A stretch of 64,000 nucleotides of DNA, taken from Nonomuraea indica. Its GTDB lineage: Bacteria; Actinomycetota; Actinomycetes; Streptosporangiales; Streptosporangiaceae. Location of the stretch: contig NZ_PJOK01000049.1 of NCBI RefSeq assembly GCF_002850745.1, positions 186,001-250,000 on the forward strand. The letters run 5' to 3'. The stretch's first letter is position 1. Every line of letters begins with the position of its first letter. Under the pieces are notes generated by a model, which was given only the letters and a program-made list of their open reading frames with translations, was not told where the DNA came from and did no database searches. Position numbers and translations under genes: made by a program. Below, piece after piece: positions 16,162 through 25,412 of the stretch.

Positions 16162-16601
16162 TCCTCCGGGTCCTTCGGGATGCGGCAGGAGTTCTCCAGC
16201 CACAGGGCCGCGCAGACGAGCGCCACGAACGCCAGGAACGAGCCCGTCGCGACGAAGAACTCCGTGCGCGGCGTCTCCCGCGTGAACAGCTGCACCGTGT
16301 GCAGGGCGAAGCCGGCGAAGACGCCGCCGAGCCCCGCCCCCGCGTAGGCCGACGCCTTGGCCAGCGCCGCGAGACGCGCCACCGCCAACGGCTCGACCGG
16401 CTTGGTGCCGGGCCTGCGGTCGATGCGCGCCTTGGTCGCCCACGCGCTGTAGGCCTCGCCGATGGCCAGCAGCAACGCCGTGGGGATGGCGGTCCACGGC
16501 ATGATGGGCAGCTCCGAGTAGAACTGCCTGACCAGGATCCACGTGACGAGCGTCACGACGAGGACGATGCCGACGAGCACGCCGGGACGAGTGGCCCTCA
16601 A
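16146..16601 (-). CDS. DUF3180 membrane protein, folate operon tail
   Basis: A 151-residue protein with four predicted membrane helices (VLVGIVLVVTLVTWILV, AIPTALLLAIGEAYSAW, AGLGGVFAGFALHTVQLF, GSFLAFVALVCAALWLE). The DUF3180 family is found downstream of folK in many actinobacteria; its function is unknown. It starts with TTG overlapping the folK stop (TTGA), and so is the last gene of the folP-folB-folK operon. Coupling to folK supports the unusual start. Confidence 0.85.
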   Translation of the reverse strand: MRATRPGVLVGIVLVVTLVTWILVRQFYSELPIMPWTAIPTALLLAIGEAYSAWATKARIDRRPGTKPVEPLAVARLAALAKASAYAGAGLGGVFAGFALHTVQLFTRETPRTEFFVATGSFLAFVALVCAALWLENSCRIPKDPEDQSPR

Positions 16602-17101
16602 TCGGGCCTCTGCAGCTTGAGGTCGCCGCGCAGCGACACGCCCTGCTGGTCGAGGCCGGCCAGCAGCTCGCTGATCGGACCGTGTCCGGGCAGCCGGCCT
16701 TCGGGGTCGGCCTCCGCCCAGGGCACCAGCACGAAGGCCCGCTCGTGCGCCCGCGGGTGCGGCAGCGTCAGATCGGGGTCGTCGCAGACCACGTCACCCA
16801 CCATGATCAGATCGACGTCGAGCGTGCGCGGGCCCCAGCGCTCCAGACGCTCGCGGCCGAAGGCGTTCTCGACGCTCTGCGCCCGCTCCAGCAAGGTGCG
16901 GGGCGGCAGGCTGGTCTCGACGATGACGATCGCGTTGAGGTAGGGACGCTGGCCACCGGGCCCGCCCACCGGGGCGGTCTCGTAGACGGGCGACACCGCC
17001 ACGAACTCCAGACCGGGCGCGTCGAACAGCGTGTCGATGGCTCCCTGCAGCGTCTCGAAACGCCGGCCGAGGTTGCTGCCGAGAGAAAGGACGCATTTCA
17101 T
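16598..17101 (-). CDS. folK: 6-hydroxymethyl-7,8-dihydropterin pyrophosphokinase
   Basis: Transfers pyrophosphate from ATP to the pterin, the step before dihydropteroate synthase. The 167-residue length is normal. Family motifs are LSLGSNLG at the start, the pterin/ATP loop around SPVYETAPVGGPGGQRPYLN, and RWGPRTLDVDLIMVG with the two magnesium-binding aspartates, followed by LPHPRAHERAFVL. The ATG overlaps the folB stop by 4 bases, and its own stop overlaps DUF3180. The protein stays close to standard HPPK throughout. Confidence 0.95.
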   Translation of the reverse strand: MKCVLSLGSNLGRRFETLQGAIDTLFDAPGLEFVAVSPVYETAPVGGPGGQRPYLNAIVIVETSLPPRTLLERAQSVENAFGRERLERWGPRTLDVDLIMVGDVVCDDPDLTLPHPRAHERAFVLVPWAEADPEGRLPGHGPISELLAGLDQQGVSLRGDLKLQRPD

Positions 17102-17463
17102 GGGCGGCTCCGCTCGATCGTCACGATCACATCGTCGAACGGCAGGGGAATCGGGGCGGCCGGCTTGTGCACGCTCACCTCCACCGCGAGCACCGGCTCG
17201 TAGGCCAGGCACACGTCGGCCAGCCGCTGCGCGAGCGTCTCGACCAGCTGGACGGGCTCGCCCTCCACGACCTTGACCAGCGCCTCGGCCAGCTCGCCGT
17301 AGTGGACCGTCCGGGTCAGATCGTCGGTCGCCGCGGCGGGCGCGGTGTCGAGGAACAGCGTGGCGTCCACCACGAACTCCTGCCCCAGCTCGCGCTCGGC
17401 AGGCAGCACACCGTGCCGGCCACGGGCCCGCAACCCCTTCAGCGCGATGCGGTCAGCGCTCAA
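17098..17463 (-). CDS. folB: dihydroneopterin aldolase
   Basis: Cleaves 7,8-dihydroneopterin to 6-hydroxymethyl-dihydropterin, feeding folK. The 121-residue protein has the family pattern GLRARGRHGVLPAERELGQE with the substrate-binding glutamate, VHYGELAEALVKVVEG, and the catalytic lysine in VSVHKPAAPIP. The start appears to be TTG at 17461-17463, inside the last codons of the upstream NTF2-like gene, with GAGGA about 8 bases before it. No ATG or GTG lies at a better place. Confidence 0.93.
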   Translation of the reverse strand: MSADRIALKGLRARGRHGVLPAERELGQEFVVDATLFLDTAPAAATDDLTRTVHYGELAEALVKVVEGEPVQLVETLAQRLADVCLAYEPVLAVEVSVHKPAAPIPLPFDDVIVTIERSRP

Positions 17464-17899
17464 GCTCGCCGTCCTCCTCCTCGTCCTCGTCGCCCTGCAA
17501 CACCGGGGAGCCGTGGTGCATCCACAGGCGCCAGCCCTGCGGCGTGCGCACGTAGACGTTGCTGGCCACCACCTTGCCGGCGGCGAAGCTGGCCTCGCCC
17601 TCCTCCCCGGCGGTGAGGATGTTCTCGACGCAGGTGAGCACCGCCACGTCGCCGAGGACCGTCGTGTTGACGTCGGTCAGCACGAACTGGATGTAGGTGG
17701 TGTTGGCCATGATGAGCGCCCACGAGCGCAGCACCTCGGACCGGCCGGCCAGCAGGGTCCAGCCCGGATGGACGCAGGTCACCCGCTCCTCGGCGGTGTC
17801 CTCGGCCCAGATCTCCGTCATCCGGTCGAGGTCGCCGGCCTCGATCGCGGTGTAGAAGTCCTGGTTGACCGTCTCGATGGCGGCAGTGTCGACGCTCAT
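17453..17899 (-). CDS. NTF2/SnoaL-like protein inside the folate operon
   Basis: A 148-residue protein of the NTF2-like (SnoaL/ketosteroid isomerase) fold. The family pattern is NQDFYTAIEAGDLDRMTEIW, HPGWTLLAGRSEVLRSW, then a beta-rich half ending TPQGWRLWMHHGSPV. It is ATGA-overlapped with folP upstream and overlaps folB by 11 bases downstream, so it must be co-translated with folate enzymes. The C-terminus is a very acidic tail (GDEDEEEDGELER). It might bind a pterin or act as a hydrolase for the missing dihydroneopterin triphosphate step, but that is speculation; similar proteins are often annotated only as nuclear transport factor 2 family. Confidence 0.8.
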   Translation of the reverse strand: MSVDTAAIETVNQDFYTAIEAGDLDRMTEIWAEDTAEERVTCVHPGWTLLAGRSEVLRSWALIMANTTYIQFVLTDVNTTVLGDVAVLTCVENILTAGEEGEASFAAGKVVASNVYVRTPQGWRLWMHHGSPVLQGDEDEEEDGELER

Positions 17900-18747
17900 G
17901 TATCGGCTCCGGCTCTCTTCCATGCGGCGGCCACGCGTACGGCGTCGGCGCTGGGACCGACCTGGTGAACCCTGACGCACCACGCGCCCTCCCTCGCCGC
18001 CAGCGCGGTGACCGCCAGGGTCGCGTCGTCGCACTGGTCGAACGGGCGGGGGGCGCCGTCGGCGCCGGCCAGCAGCCGCCCCAGGAACCTCTTGCGCGAG
18101 GCCCCGATGAGCAGCGGATAGCCCAGCTCGGCCAGCTGTGGCATGCCGGCCAGCAGCGCCCAGTTGTGCTCGGCGTTCTTGGCGAAGCCCAGGCCCGGGT
18201 CGAGCACGATCTGCTCCTCGGCCACACCCTCGGCCAGCACCAGATCGACCCGCTTGGCCAGCTCCTCGCGCACCTCGGTCACCACGTCGGCGTAGACGGC
18301 ACGGCTCTGCATGTCATGGCTGTGACCGCGCCAGTGCATCACGACGTAGGGGACGCCGGTGGCGGCGACCACGCGCGGCATCTCGGGGTCGGCCAGGCCG
18401 CCGCTCACGTCGTTGACCAGCCGCGCCCCGGCCTCGACGGCGGCCCTGGCGACCTCGGCCCGCATCGTGTCGACGCTGACCGCCACGCCCTCCGCGCTGA
18501 GCGCCCGGATCACCGGCACCACGCGGGCCAGCTCCTCCTCCCGCGACACCCGTGCGGCGCCCGGCCGGGTGGACTCGCCGCCCACGTCGACCAGGTCGGC
18601 TCCCTGCTCGACCAGCTCCAGGCCATGCTCGATGGCGGCCCGCTCGTCGAACCACAGCCCGCCGTCGGAGAACGAGTCGGGCGTCACGTTGACCACGCCC
18701 ATGACGAGGCACCGCTTCTCGGCGGACAGACCCGGCACGCTAGTCAT
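17896..18747 (-). CDS. folP: dihydropteroate synthase
   Basis: Joins p-aminobenzoate to hydroxymethyl-dihydropterin pyrophosphate; the sulfonamide target. The 283-residue TIM-barrel protein carries MGVVNVTPDSFSDGG (pyrophosphate loop), LVDVGGESTRPGA (second loop), SVDTMRAEVA, LVNDVSGG, LDPGLGFAKNAEHNW and the C-terminal VRVHQVGPSAD. Its ATG has no Shine-Dalgarno and lies 6 bases after a TAGGCT -10 box, so the first gene of this operon (folP-NTF2-folB-folK-DUF3180) is probably read from a leaderless message. It is separated by 454 bases from folE, which belongs to the ftsH side. Confidence 0.96.
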   Translation of the reverse strand: MTSVPGLSAEKRCLVMGVVNVTPDSFSDGGLWFDERAAIEHGLELVEQGADLVDVGGESTRPGAARVSREEELARVVPVIRALSAEGVAVSVDTMRAEVARAAVEAGARLVNDVSGGLADPEMPRVVAATGVPYVVMHWRGHSHDMQSRAVYADVVTEVREELAKRVDLVLAEGVAEEQIVLDPGLGFAKNAEHNWALLAGMPQLAELGYPLLIGASRKRFLGRLLAGADGAPRPFDQCDDATLAVTALAAREGAWCVRVHQVGPSADAVRVAAAWKRAGADT

Positions 18748-18753
18748 GGGCCA

Positions 18754-18759
18754 AGCCTA
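18754..18759 (-). promoter_or_regulatory. -10 box of leaderless folP operon (TAGGCT)
   Basis: On the minus strand TAGGCT is followed by TGGCCC and then the folP ATG. The 6-base gap places the transcript start at the ATG, and there is no ribosome-binding site. No strong -35 was seen. Confidence 0.55.
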
Positions 18760-19201
18760 GGCGCTTGCCCATACCTGTTGATGTCATGGGTCCCCCATTG
18801 TGCATAACGAATCCCACGCGACCGCGCTTGCCGCCGGTCCTCTCCTCTTGGACGCCTTTTTACTCCCCTTCCGGCAAGCCCATCACTACCCACCGGCACG
18901 CCGATGTCGCCGCGGGGCGGGGGTTCGGGGGGATTCCGGGCGGTCTGTTTGCGAGCCCGCGACCGGCCCGGTGCGGGCCGGGGTCGGGCGGCTCGCGACC
19001 GGGCGCTGCGTGAACCGGGCCTCGATCCGCCTGCCGGAACCCTGCTGAGGAGCAGCGAAGAAGGGGCTCGGCAGGCGGCGCCACGGGGCCACCGTCACCC
19101 GGTCGGCGGGCATCCTCCTGGAGGCACTCAGCCACGTACGGCGGGTGGCGGGCCGCCTGGCCGTGCCGTACAGGATGGGGGTGGAAGAGGGGTGACGCCG
19201 G
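18760..19201. other. intergenic region between folE and folP
   Basis: About 440 bases upstream of the folP promoter and downstream of folE. Several open frames on both strands exist only because the DNA is GC-rich; none has a start site or recognisable product. No clear terminator hairpin or repeat was found. Confidence 0.55.
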
Positions 19202-19780
19202 TCAGAGGCGGCCGAGGATGAGGGCCATCGCCTCGGAGCGAGTCTTCTCGCTGGTGCGGAAGTCGCCCCGGACGGCCGAGGTGACGGTCTTGGCACCCGG
19301 CTTGCGGACCCCGCGCATGGTCATGCACAGGTGCTCGCACTCCACCACCACGATCGCCCCGCGCGGCTCCAGCACGCGCATCAGGGCGTCGGCGATCTGC
19401 GACGTCATCCGTTCCTGGACCTGCGGGCGACGGGCGAACACGTCGACCAGGCGGGCCAGCTTGGACAGGCCCGTCACCTGGCCGCGGTCGTTGGGGATGT
19501 AGCCCACGTGGGCGAAACCGTGGAACGGGACCAGGTGGTGCTCGCAGGTCGAGTAGACCTCGATGTCCTTGACGAGCACCATCTCGTCGTGGTCGACGTC
19601 GAAGACCTTGGTGAGCACGTCTTCGGGCGTCTGGCCGAGGCCGGAGAACTGCTCGGCGTAGGCCCGGGCGACCCGGGCCGGGGTGTCGAGGAGGCCGTCA
19701 CGGTCGGGGTCCTCGCCGATGGCGTAGAGGATCTCGCGGACGGCCTTCTCGATCCGGCCCAGGTCTACGTCGTGCTGTGT
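19202..19780 (-). CDS. folE: GTP cyclohydrolase I
   Basis: First step of folate synthesis: GTP to dihydroneopterin triphosphate. The 192-residue protein has the zinc-binding cysteine/histidine pattern in STCEHHLVPFHG and VECEHLCMTMRG, plus GLSKLARLVDVFARRPQVQE. I take the GTG at 19778-19780 as start because GAGGA lies 6 bases before it; a GTG 36 bases upstream overlaps the ftsH stop and would add 12 residues. It follows ftsH with a 28-base gap and is likely on the same message. Confidence 0.95.
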   Translation of the reverse strand, partial: TQHDVDLGRIEKAVREILYAIGEDPDRDGLLDTPARVARAYAEQFSGLGQTPEDVLTKVFDVDHDEMVLVKDIEVYSTCEHHLVPFHGFAHVGYIPNDRGQVTGLSKLARLVDVFARRPQVQERMTSQIADALMRVLEPRGAIVVVECEHLCMTMRGVRKPGAKTVTSAVRGDFRTSEKTRSEAMALILGRL

Positions 19781-19808
19781 CACTCTGTGTCCTCGTGCTG
19801 GTGCTGCC

Positions 19809-21806
<1,998 letters not shown>

Positions 21807-21894
21807 CCGATGCGGAACCCCTTGCGGGCCCGTCCCTTCCTGACCATGGCCTTGAACCCCGGTGCGGCCCGGGGCCGCGGCATCCGGCGCCGCG

Positions 21895-21944
21895 ACTTCT
21901 GACTACCCGAAGAGGACGCGGGGTCACCCTTCAGAAGTCAGAAG
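21895..21944 (-). promoter_or_regulatory. inverted and direct heptamer repeats upstream of ftsH
   Basis: CTTCTGACT (21896-21904) and its exact complement AGTCAGAAG (21936-21944) flank 31 bases; TCAGAAG also occurs twice head to tail at 21931-21937 and 21938-21944. The set lies about 90-140 bases upstream of the ftsH ATG in the 237-base hpt-ftsH gap. It could be an operator; no matching regulator is identified. Confidence 0.35.
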
Positions 21945-22043
21945 GTACACCGGCACGGCGCGCGGAGGGACCGCGCGCCAAACCGGTCTTGCCCTACCAA
22001 CGTACGTCAGGTTGCACGGTGTTCCCGGCCCCTGTCGAGATTG

Positions 22044-22595
22044 CTACTTATAGACGTGGGGCGCCAGGGTGCCGATGAAAGGCAAGTTGCGGAAGCGCTC
22101 GGCGTAGTCGAGGCCATATCCGATGACGAACTCGTTGGGAATGTCGAAACCCACGTACTTGACGTCGATCGGCACCTTCACCGCGTCGGGCTTGCGCAGC
22201 GCGGTGCAGATCTCCAGCGAGGCGGGGTCGCGCGACTTGAGGTTCTCCAGCAGCCAGTGGAGGGTCAGGCCGGAGTCGATGATGTCCTCCACGATCAGCA
22301 CGTGGCGGCCCATGATGTCGGTGTCGAGGTCCTTCAGCACCCGCACGACACCGGACGACTTCGTGCCCGCGCCGTAGGAGGACACCGCCATCCAGTCCAT
22401 CTGGACGGGCACGCGCAGCGCCCTGGCCAGGTCGGCCATCACCATGACCGCGCCCTTCAACACGCCCACGAGCAGCACGTCCTTGCCCGCGTAATCCTCG
22501 TCGATCCGCCCGGCGAGCTCTCGGATCTTGGCCTGGAGCTCGTCCTCTGGAATGAGGACCTTCTCGAGGTCCTTGCCCATGTCGGCAGCGTCCAC
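22044..22595 (-). CDS. hpt: hypoxanthine phosphoribosyltransferase
   Basis: Purine salvage: joins hypoxanthine or guanine to PRPP. The 183-residue protein has the PRPP-binding signature VLIVEDIIDSGLTL, the LVGVLKGAVMVMADLARAL loop and the base-binding VGFDIPNEFVIGYGLDYAE. The start is GTG (22593-22595), and an ATG five codons later is a possible alternative. It begins 10 bases after tilS. The tilS-hpt-ftsH order is widespread in Gram-positive bacteria. Confidence 0.95.
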   Translation of the reverse strand: MDAADMGKDLEKVLIPEDELQAKIRELAGRIDEDYAGKDVLLVGVLKGAVMVMADLARALRVPVQMDWMAVSSYGAGTKSSGVVRVLKDLDTDIMGRHVLIVEDIIDSGLTLHWLLENLKSRDPASLEICTALRKPDAVKVPIDVKYVGFDIPNEFVIGYGLDYAERFRNLPFIGTLAPHVYK

Positions 22596-22605
22596 GTGTG
22601 GTTCC

Positions 22606-23607
22606 TTACGGGATGGGACTGATGGCGACTATCAGGGTGCCATACCGCCTCACGGCTGCCAGCCCCCCGGGCAGGTCGACGGCCTTCTGGCCGCGCCAGT
22701 GCGTGACCAGCCGCTCCACGGCCCGGACGTGGGTCTCCGACAGCGCGCCCGACGGCGCCCCCGCCGCGAGGGCCGCCCGCCGCAGCACCCGCCGCCGCAC
22801 GGCGCCGGGCAGGCCCTCCAGCGCCTCCACGGCCAGCGTCACCGAACCCGCGATATCGCTAAGAGCGCAATCGTGGTACGCCCTGTCGGCCCACGCGTCG
22901 AGGGCGTCGGCGTCGTCCCGCGCCAGCCGCGCGGTCCTGGCGAGCGCCTCGGCCACCCCCGGGCCCAGCTCCGCCTCCAGGACGGGCAGCACCCGGGCGC
23001 GGACGCGGACCCGGGTGTAGCGGGGGTCGGCGTTGTGCGGGTCGTCCCACGGGGCGAGCCCCAGCGCGCGGCAGGCCGCCACGGTGGTCGTCCTGGGCAG
23101 TTCCAGGAACGGCCGCCGGTAGCGGCCGGCCGTGGCCGCCATGCCGGACAGCGACCTGAGGCCGCTGCCCCTGGCCAGCCCGAGCAGGACGGTCTCGGCC
23201 TGGTCGTCCCTGGTGTGCCCGAGCAGCACCGCGGCCGCCCCCAGCCGGTCGGCCGCCTCCGACAGCGCGCCGTAGCGGGCTTGCCTGGCCGCCGCCTCGG
23301 GGCCGCCCTCCCTGCCCACCTCGACGGTGAGGACCTCGGCCGGCCGGAGCCCCAGGGTCTCGGCGACCCCGGTCACCTGGGCGGCCCGCTCGGCCGAGCC
23401 GGGCTGCAACTGGTGGTCGACGGTCAGCAGGCCGGCCCGCAGGCCGGCGCGGGGGGAGACGAACGACAGGGCGGCCGCCAGGGCGAGCGAGTCGGCGCCG
23501 CCGCTGCACGCGGCCAGCACCAGCCCGCCCTCGGGGACGTCGGCCAGCGCCTCACGCACGGCCCTGCGGACGTCGGCTACGGCTGGATGCGGACCCACGG
23601 GCCCCAT
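22606..23607 (-). CDS. tilS: tRNA(Ile)-lysidine synthetase
   Basis: Changes cytidine 34 of the CAU-anticodon tRNA-Ile to lysidine so that it reads AUA. The protein has the PP-loop ATPase motif ACSGGADSLALAAAL (SGGADS at residues 35-40), LLTVDHQLQPGS, and GHTRDDQAETVLLGLARGSG, all typical of TilS. At 333 residues it belongs to the shorter actinobacterial type that lacks the full C-terminal domain. I chose the ATG before GPVGPHPAV; a GTG five codons upstream is also possible and has GGAGG nearby but too close. Confidence 0.93.
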   Translation of the reverse strand: MGPVGPHPAVADVRRAVREALADVPEGGLVLAACSGGADSLALAAALSFVSPRAGLRAGLLTVDHQLQPGSAERAAQVTGVAETLGLRPAEVLTVEVGREGGPEAAARQARYGALSEAADRLGAAAVLLGHTRDDQAETVLLGLARGSGLRSLSGMAATAGRYRRPFLELPRTTTVAACRALGLAPWDDPHNADPRYTRVRVRARVLPVLEAELGPGVAEALARTARLARDDADALDAWADRAYHDCALSDIAGSVTLAVEALEGLPGAVRRRVLRRAALAAGAPSGALSETHVRAVERLVTHWRGQKAVDLPGGLAAVRRYGTLIVAISPIP

Positions 23608-23749
23608 TGTCCACCGCCGCACCCGCCTCCGGCCCCGCCGGACCTGCCGGGTGCTCGGCCGTGGCGGGCGCGGGGTGTGACGGGTCCGCCGATGAGAGGC
23701 GATCCGCGCCGGACCGTGGCGTGGCGCCGTGCACCGGTGGGCGGCGCGT

Positions 23750-23869
23750 CGTCGCCGGACGCAGCGTGCCGGTGCCGGACGCAGCGTGCCGGTGCCAGGC
23801 GAGGCCTGCCGGTGCCGGGCGAGGCCTGCCGGTGCCGGGCGAGGCCTGCCGGTGCCGGGCGAGGCCTGC
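23750..23869 (+). repeat. six tandem 20-bp repeats
   Basis: Units begin at 23750, 23770, 23790, 23810, 23830 and 23850. The last three are identical (CGGTGCCGGGCGAGGCCTGC); unit 3 has one change, and units 1-2 form a second variant ending ACGCAGCGTGC. The array ends 3 bases before the stop of the metalloprotease gene on the minus strand and fills much of its gap to tilS. There are no spacers, so it is not CRISPR. Confidence 0.9.
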
Positions 23870-23872
23870 CGG

Positions 23873-25060
23873 TCAGGCCGGGTCGGTGGGCTCCTCGGCA
23901 GCAGACGGGCCGGCGGCGCCCTGCCCGGTCGGGCCCTCGTCGGTGGAGCTCTCGCCGGTGGAGCTCTGGTCGGCGGGAGTGTCGGCGGCGGGCAGGGCGG
24001 GCGAGCCGATCACGCGGCGGATCCAGGAGTCCGGGTCGGAGATCTCGGCGCTCGTCGGGAGAGTCTCCGGCGAGGTCCAGACCCGGTTGAAGCCATCCAT
24101 CCCGACCTTGCCCACCACGGTGCGGACGAAGGCGGACCCTTCGGCGTACTGCTTCATCTTCAGCTCGATGCCGAGCAGGCGGCGGACGGTGCGGTCGAGG
24201 CGGGAGCCGCCCTCGCGGCGCGCGGCGAACTTGGCGCGGATGTCGGCCACCGAGGGCACCACCGACGGCCCGACGGCGTCCATGACGTAGTCGCCGTGGC
24301 CTTCCACGAGGGTCATCACGGCCGTCAGCCGGTCGAGGATCGCCTTCTGGCCGGGCGTCTGGATGGCGTCGATGAGGTTGCCGTCGCCGCCGCGCACCAC
24401 CTCGGCCACCGTGTCGGCGGCGCTGCGCAGCCGTTCGAGGAGGGTGGTGAGGTCGAGGTCGGAGGCCAGCAGGAACTCGGTCATCTGCGAGCGGATGTAC
24501 TCGCGCAGCCACGGCACCCCGGTGAACTGCACCCGGTGGGTCTCCTCGTGCAGGCACACCCAGAGCCTGAAGTCGTGCGGGTTGACGTTCATCTCGCGCT
24601 CGGCGTGCACGATGTTGGGGGCGACGAGCGTCAGGCGGCCCGTCGCCTCGCGGCCGGTCGGGTCGGGCGGCAGGAACAGCTCGTACTGGCCCAGCACCCG
24701 CGAGGCGAGAAAGGCCAGCACGGCCCCCACCTCGACGCCGGTGATGCGGGAACCCACGGCGGCCACGATGGGCGGCGGCGGGTTGGCGCCGTTGCCGACC
24801 CGCTGGGTCAGCGGCTCCAGCACGACGCGGAATCCCTCGACGTTGGCCCTGATCCAGCCCGGCCGGTCGACGATGGTCGCCGGTTGGGGAGCCGCCTCGG
24901 CGTGAATCCTGGTGAACTCCCGCACATGCCCCTCGGCCTCGCGGGACAGGGTGCGGAGCTCGGTGACGGCCTGCCTGGCCTCCTCCCGGCTCACCTGAGG
25001 ACCGGAGCGCACCAGGCGCGTGCCGGTCGTGACGGCCAGATCCCAGTCGATCACCTGCAT
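23873..25060 (-). CDS. DUF2342 zinc-dependent metalloprotease-like protein
   Basis: A 395-residue protein of the actinobacterial family named for its association with coenzyme F420 genomes. It carries a zincin motif HEETH in WVCLHEETHRVQFTGVPWL and a second typical segment, VEGHGDYVMDAVG, with a conserved Glu-Gly-His. GVEVGAVLAFLASRVLGQY and EREMNVNPHDFRLW are also characteristic. The last 45 residues are a low-complexity Ser/Thr/Pro/Glu tail, probably disordered. It sits between dacB and tilS. Its ATG is 7 bases from a TACGGT box, and 28-bp repeats lie upstream. The real substrate is unknown. Confidence 0.88.
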   Translation of the reverse strand: MQVIDWDLAVTTGTRLVRSGPQVSREEARQAVTELRTLSREAEGHVREFTRIHAEAAPQPATIVDRPGWIRANVEGFRVVLEPLTQRVGNGANPPPPIVAAVGSRITGVEVGAVLAFLASRVLGQYELFLPPDPTGREATGRLTLVAPNIVHAEREMNVNPHDFRLWVCLHEETHRVQFTGVPWLREYIRSQMTEFLLASDLDLTTLLERLRSAADTVAEVVRGGDGNLIDAIQTPGQKAILDRLTAVMTLVEGHGDYVMDAVGPSVVPSVADIRAKFAARREGGSRLDRTVRRLLGIELKMKQYAEGSAFVRTVVGKVGMDGFNRVWTSPETLPTSAEISDPDSWIRRVIGSPALPAADTPADQSSTGESSTDEGPTGQGAAGPSAAEEPTDPA

Positions 25061-25067
25061 ACCGTCC

Positions 25068-25073
25068 ACCGTA
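25068..25073 (-). promoter_or_regulatory. possible -10 box of the DUF2342 gene (TACGGT)
   Basis: On the minus strand TACGGT is followed by GGACGGT and the ATG. This gives a near-leaderless layout. GGA in the short spacer could also help weak ribosome binding. Low certainty. Confidence 0.3.
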
Positions 25074-25092
25074 CGTGCTCCACCTCCGCCCC

Positions 25093-25393
25093 GCGAAGAA
25101 GCGCCGGTTTCCGGACTGAGGAGGGAGGGAGCGAAGCGACCGGACGACGAGGGAGGACACCGGATCCAGCGACGGAGCCGCGATCCGCAGGATCGCCGGA
25201 AGAACGCGAAGAAGCGCCGGTTTCCGGACTGAGGAGGGAGGGAGCGAAGCGACCGGACGGTGAGGGAGGGAGCGAAGCGACCGGACGGTGAGGGAGGGAG
25301 CGAAGCGACCGGACGGTGAGGGAGGGAGCGAAGCGACCGGACGGTGAGGGAGGGAGCGAAGCGACCGGACGGTGAGGGAGGAGCGGCCGGACG
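25093..25393 (+). repeat. 28-bp tandem repeats and a larger direct duplication
   Basis: A 54-base segment occurs at 25093-25146 and again at 25206-25259. From 25260 four perfect 28-bp copies follow (25260-25287, 25288-25315, 25316-25343, 25344-25371), then a shortened copy to 25393. The core shared by all is GAGGGAGCGAAGCGACCGG. The array fills nearly all the gap between dacB and the metalloprotease gene. Copies abut each other without spacers. Confidence 0.92.
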
Positions 25394-25412
25394 GCGGGGT
25401 GGGGGCGGGTTG

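Noticed and set aside
18800..19221. Small genes in the folE-folP gap
   Set aside because: Several overlapping frames in different phases, all with biased composition and no ribosome-binding site.
25260..25393. CRISPR array
   Set aside because: The 28-bp length is suggestive, but the copies abut each other with no spacers and there are no cas genes.
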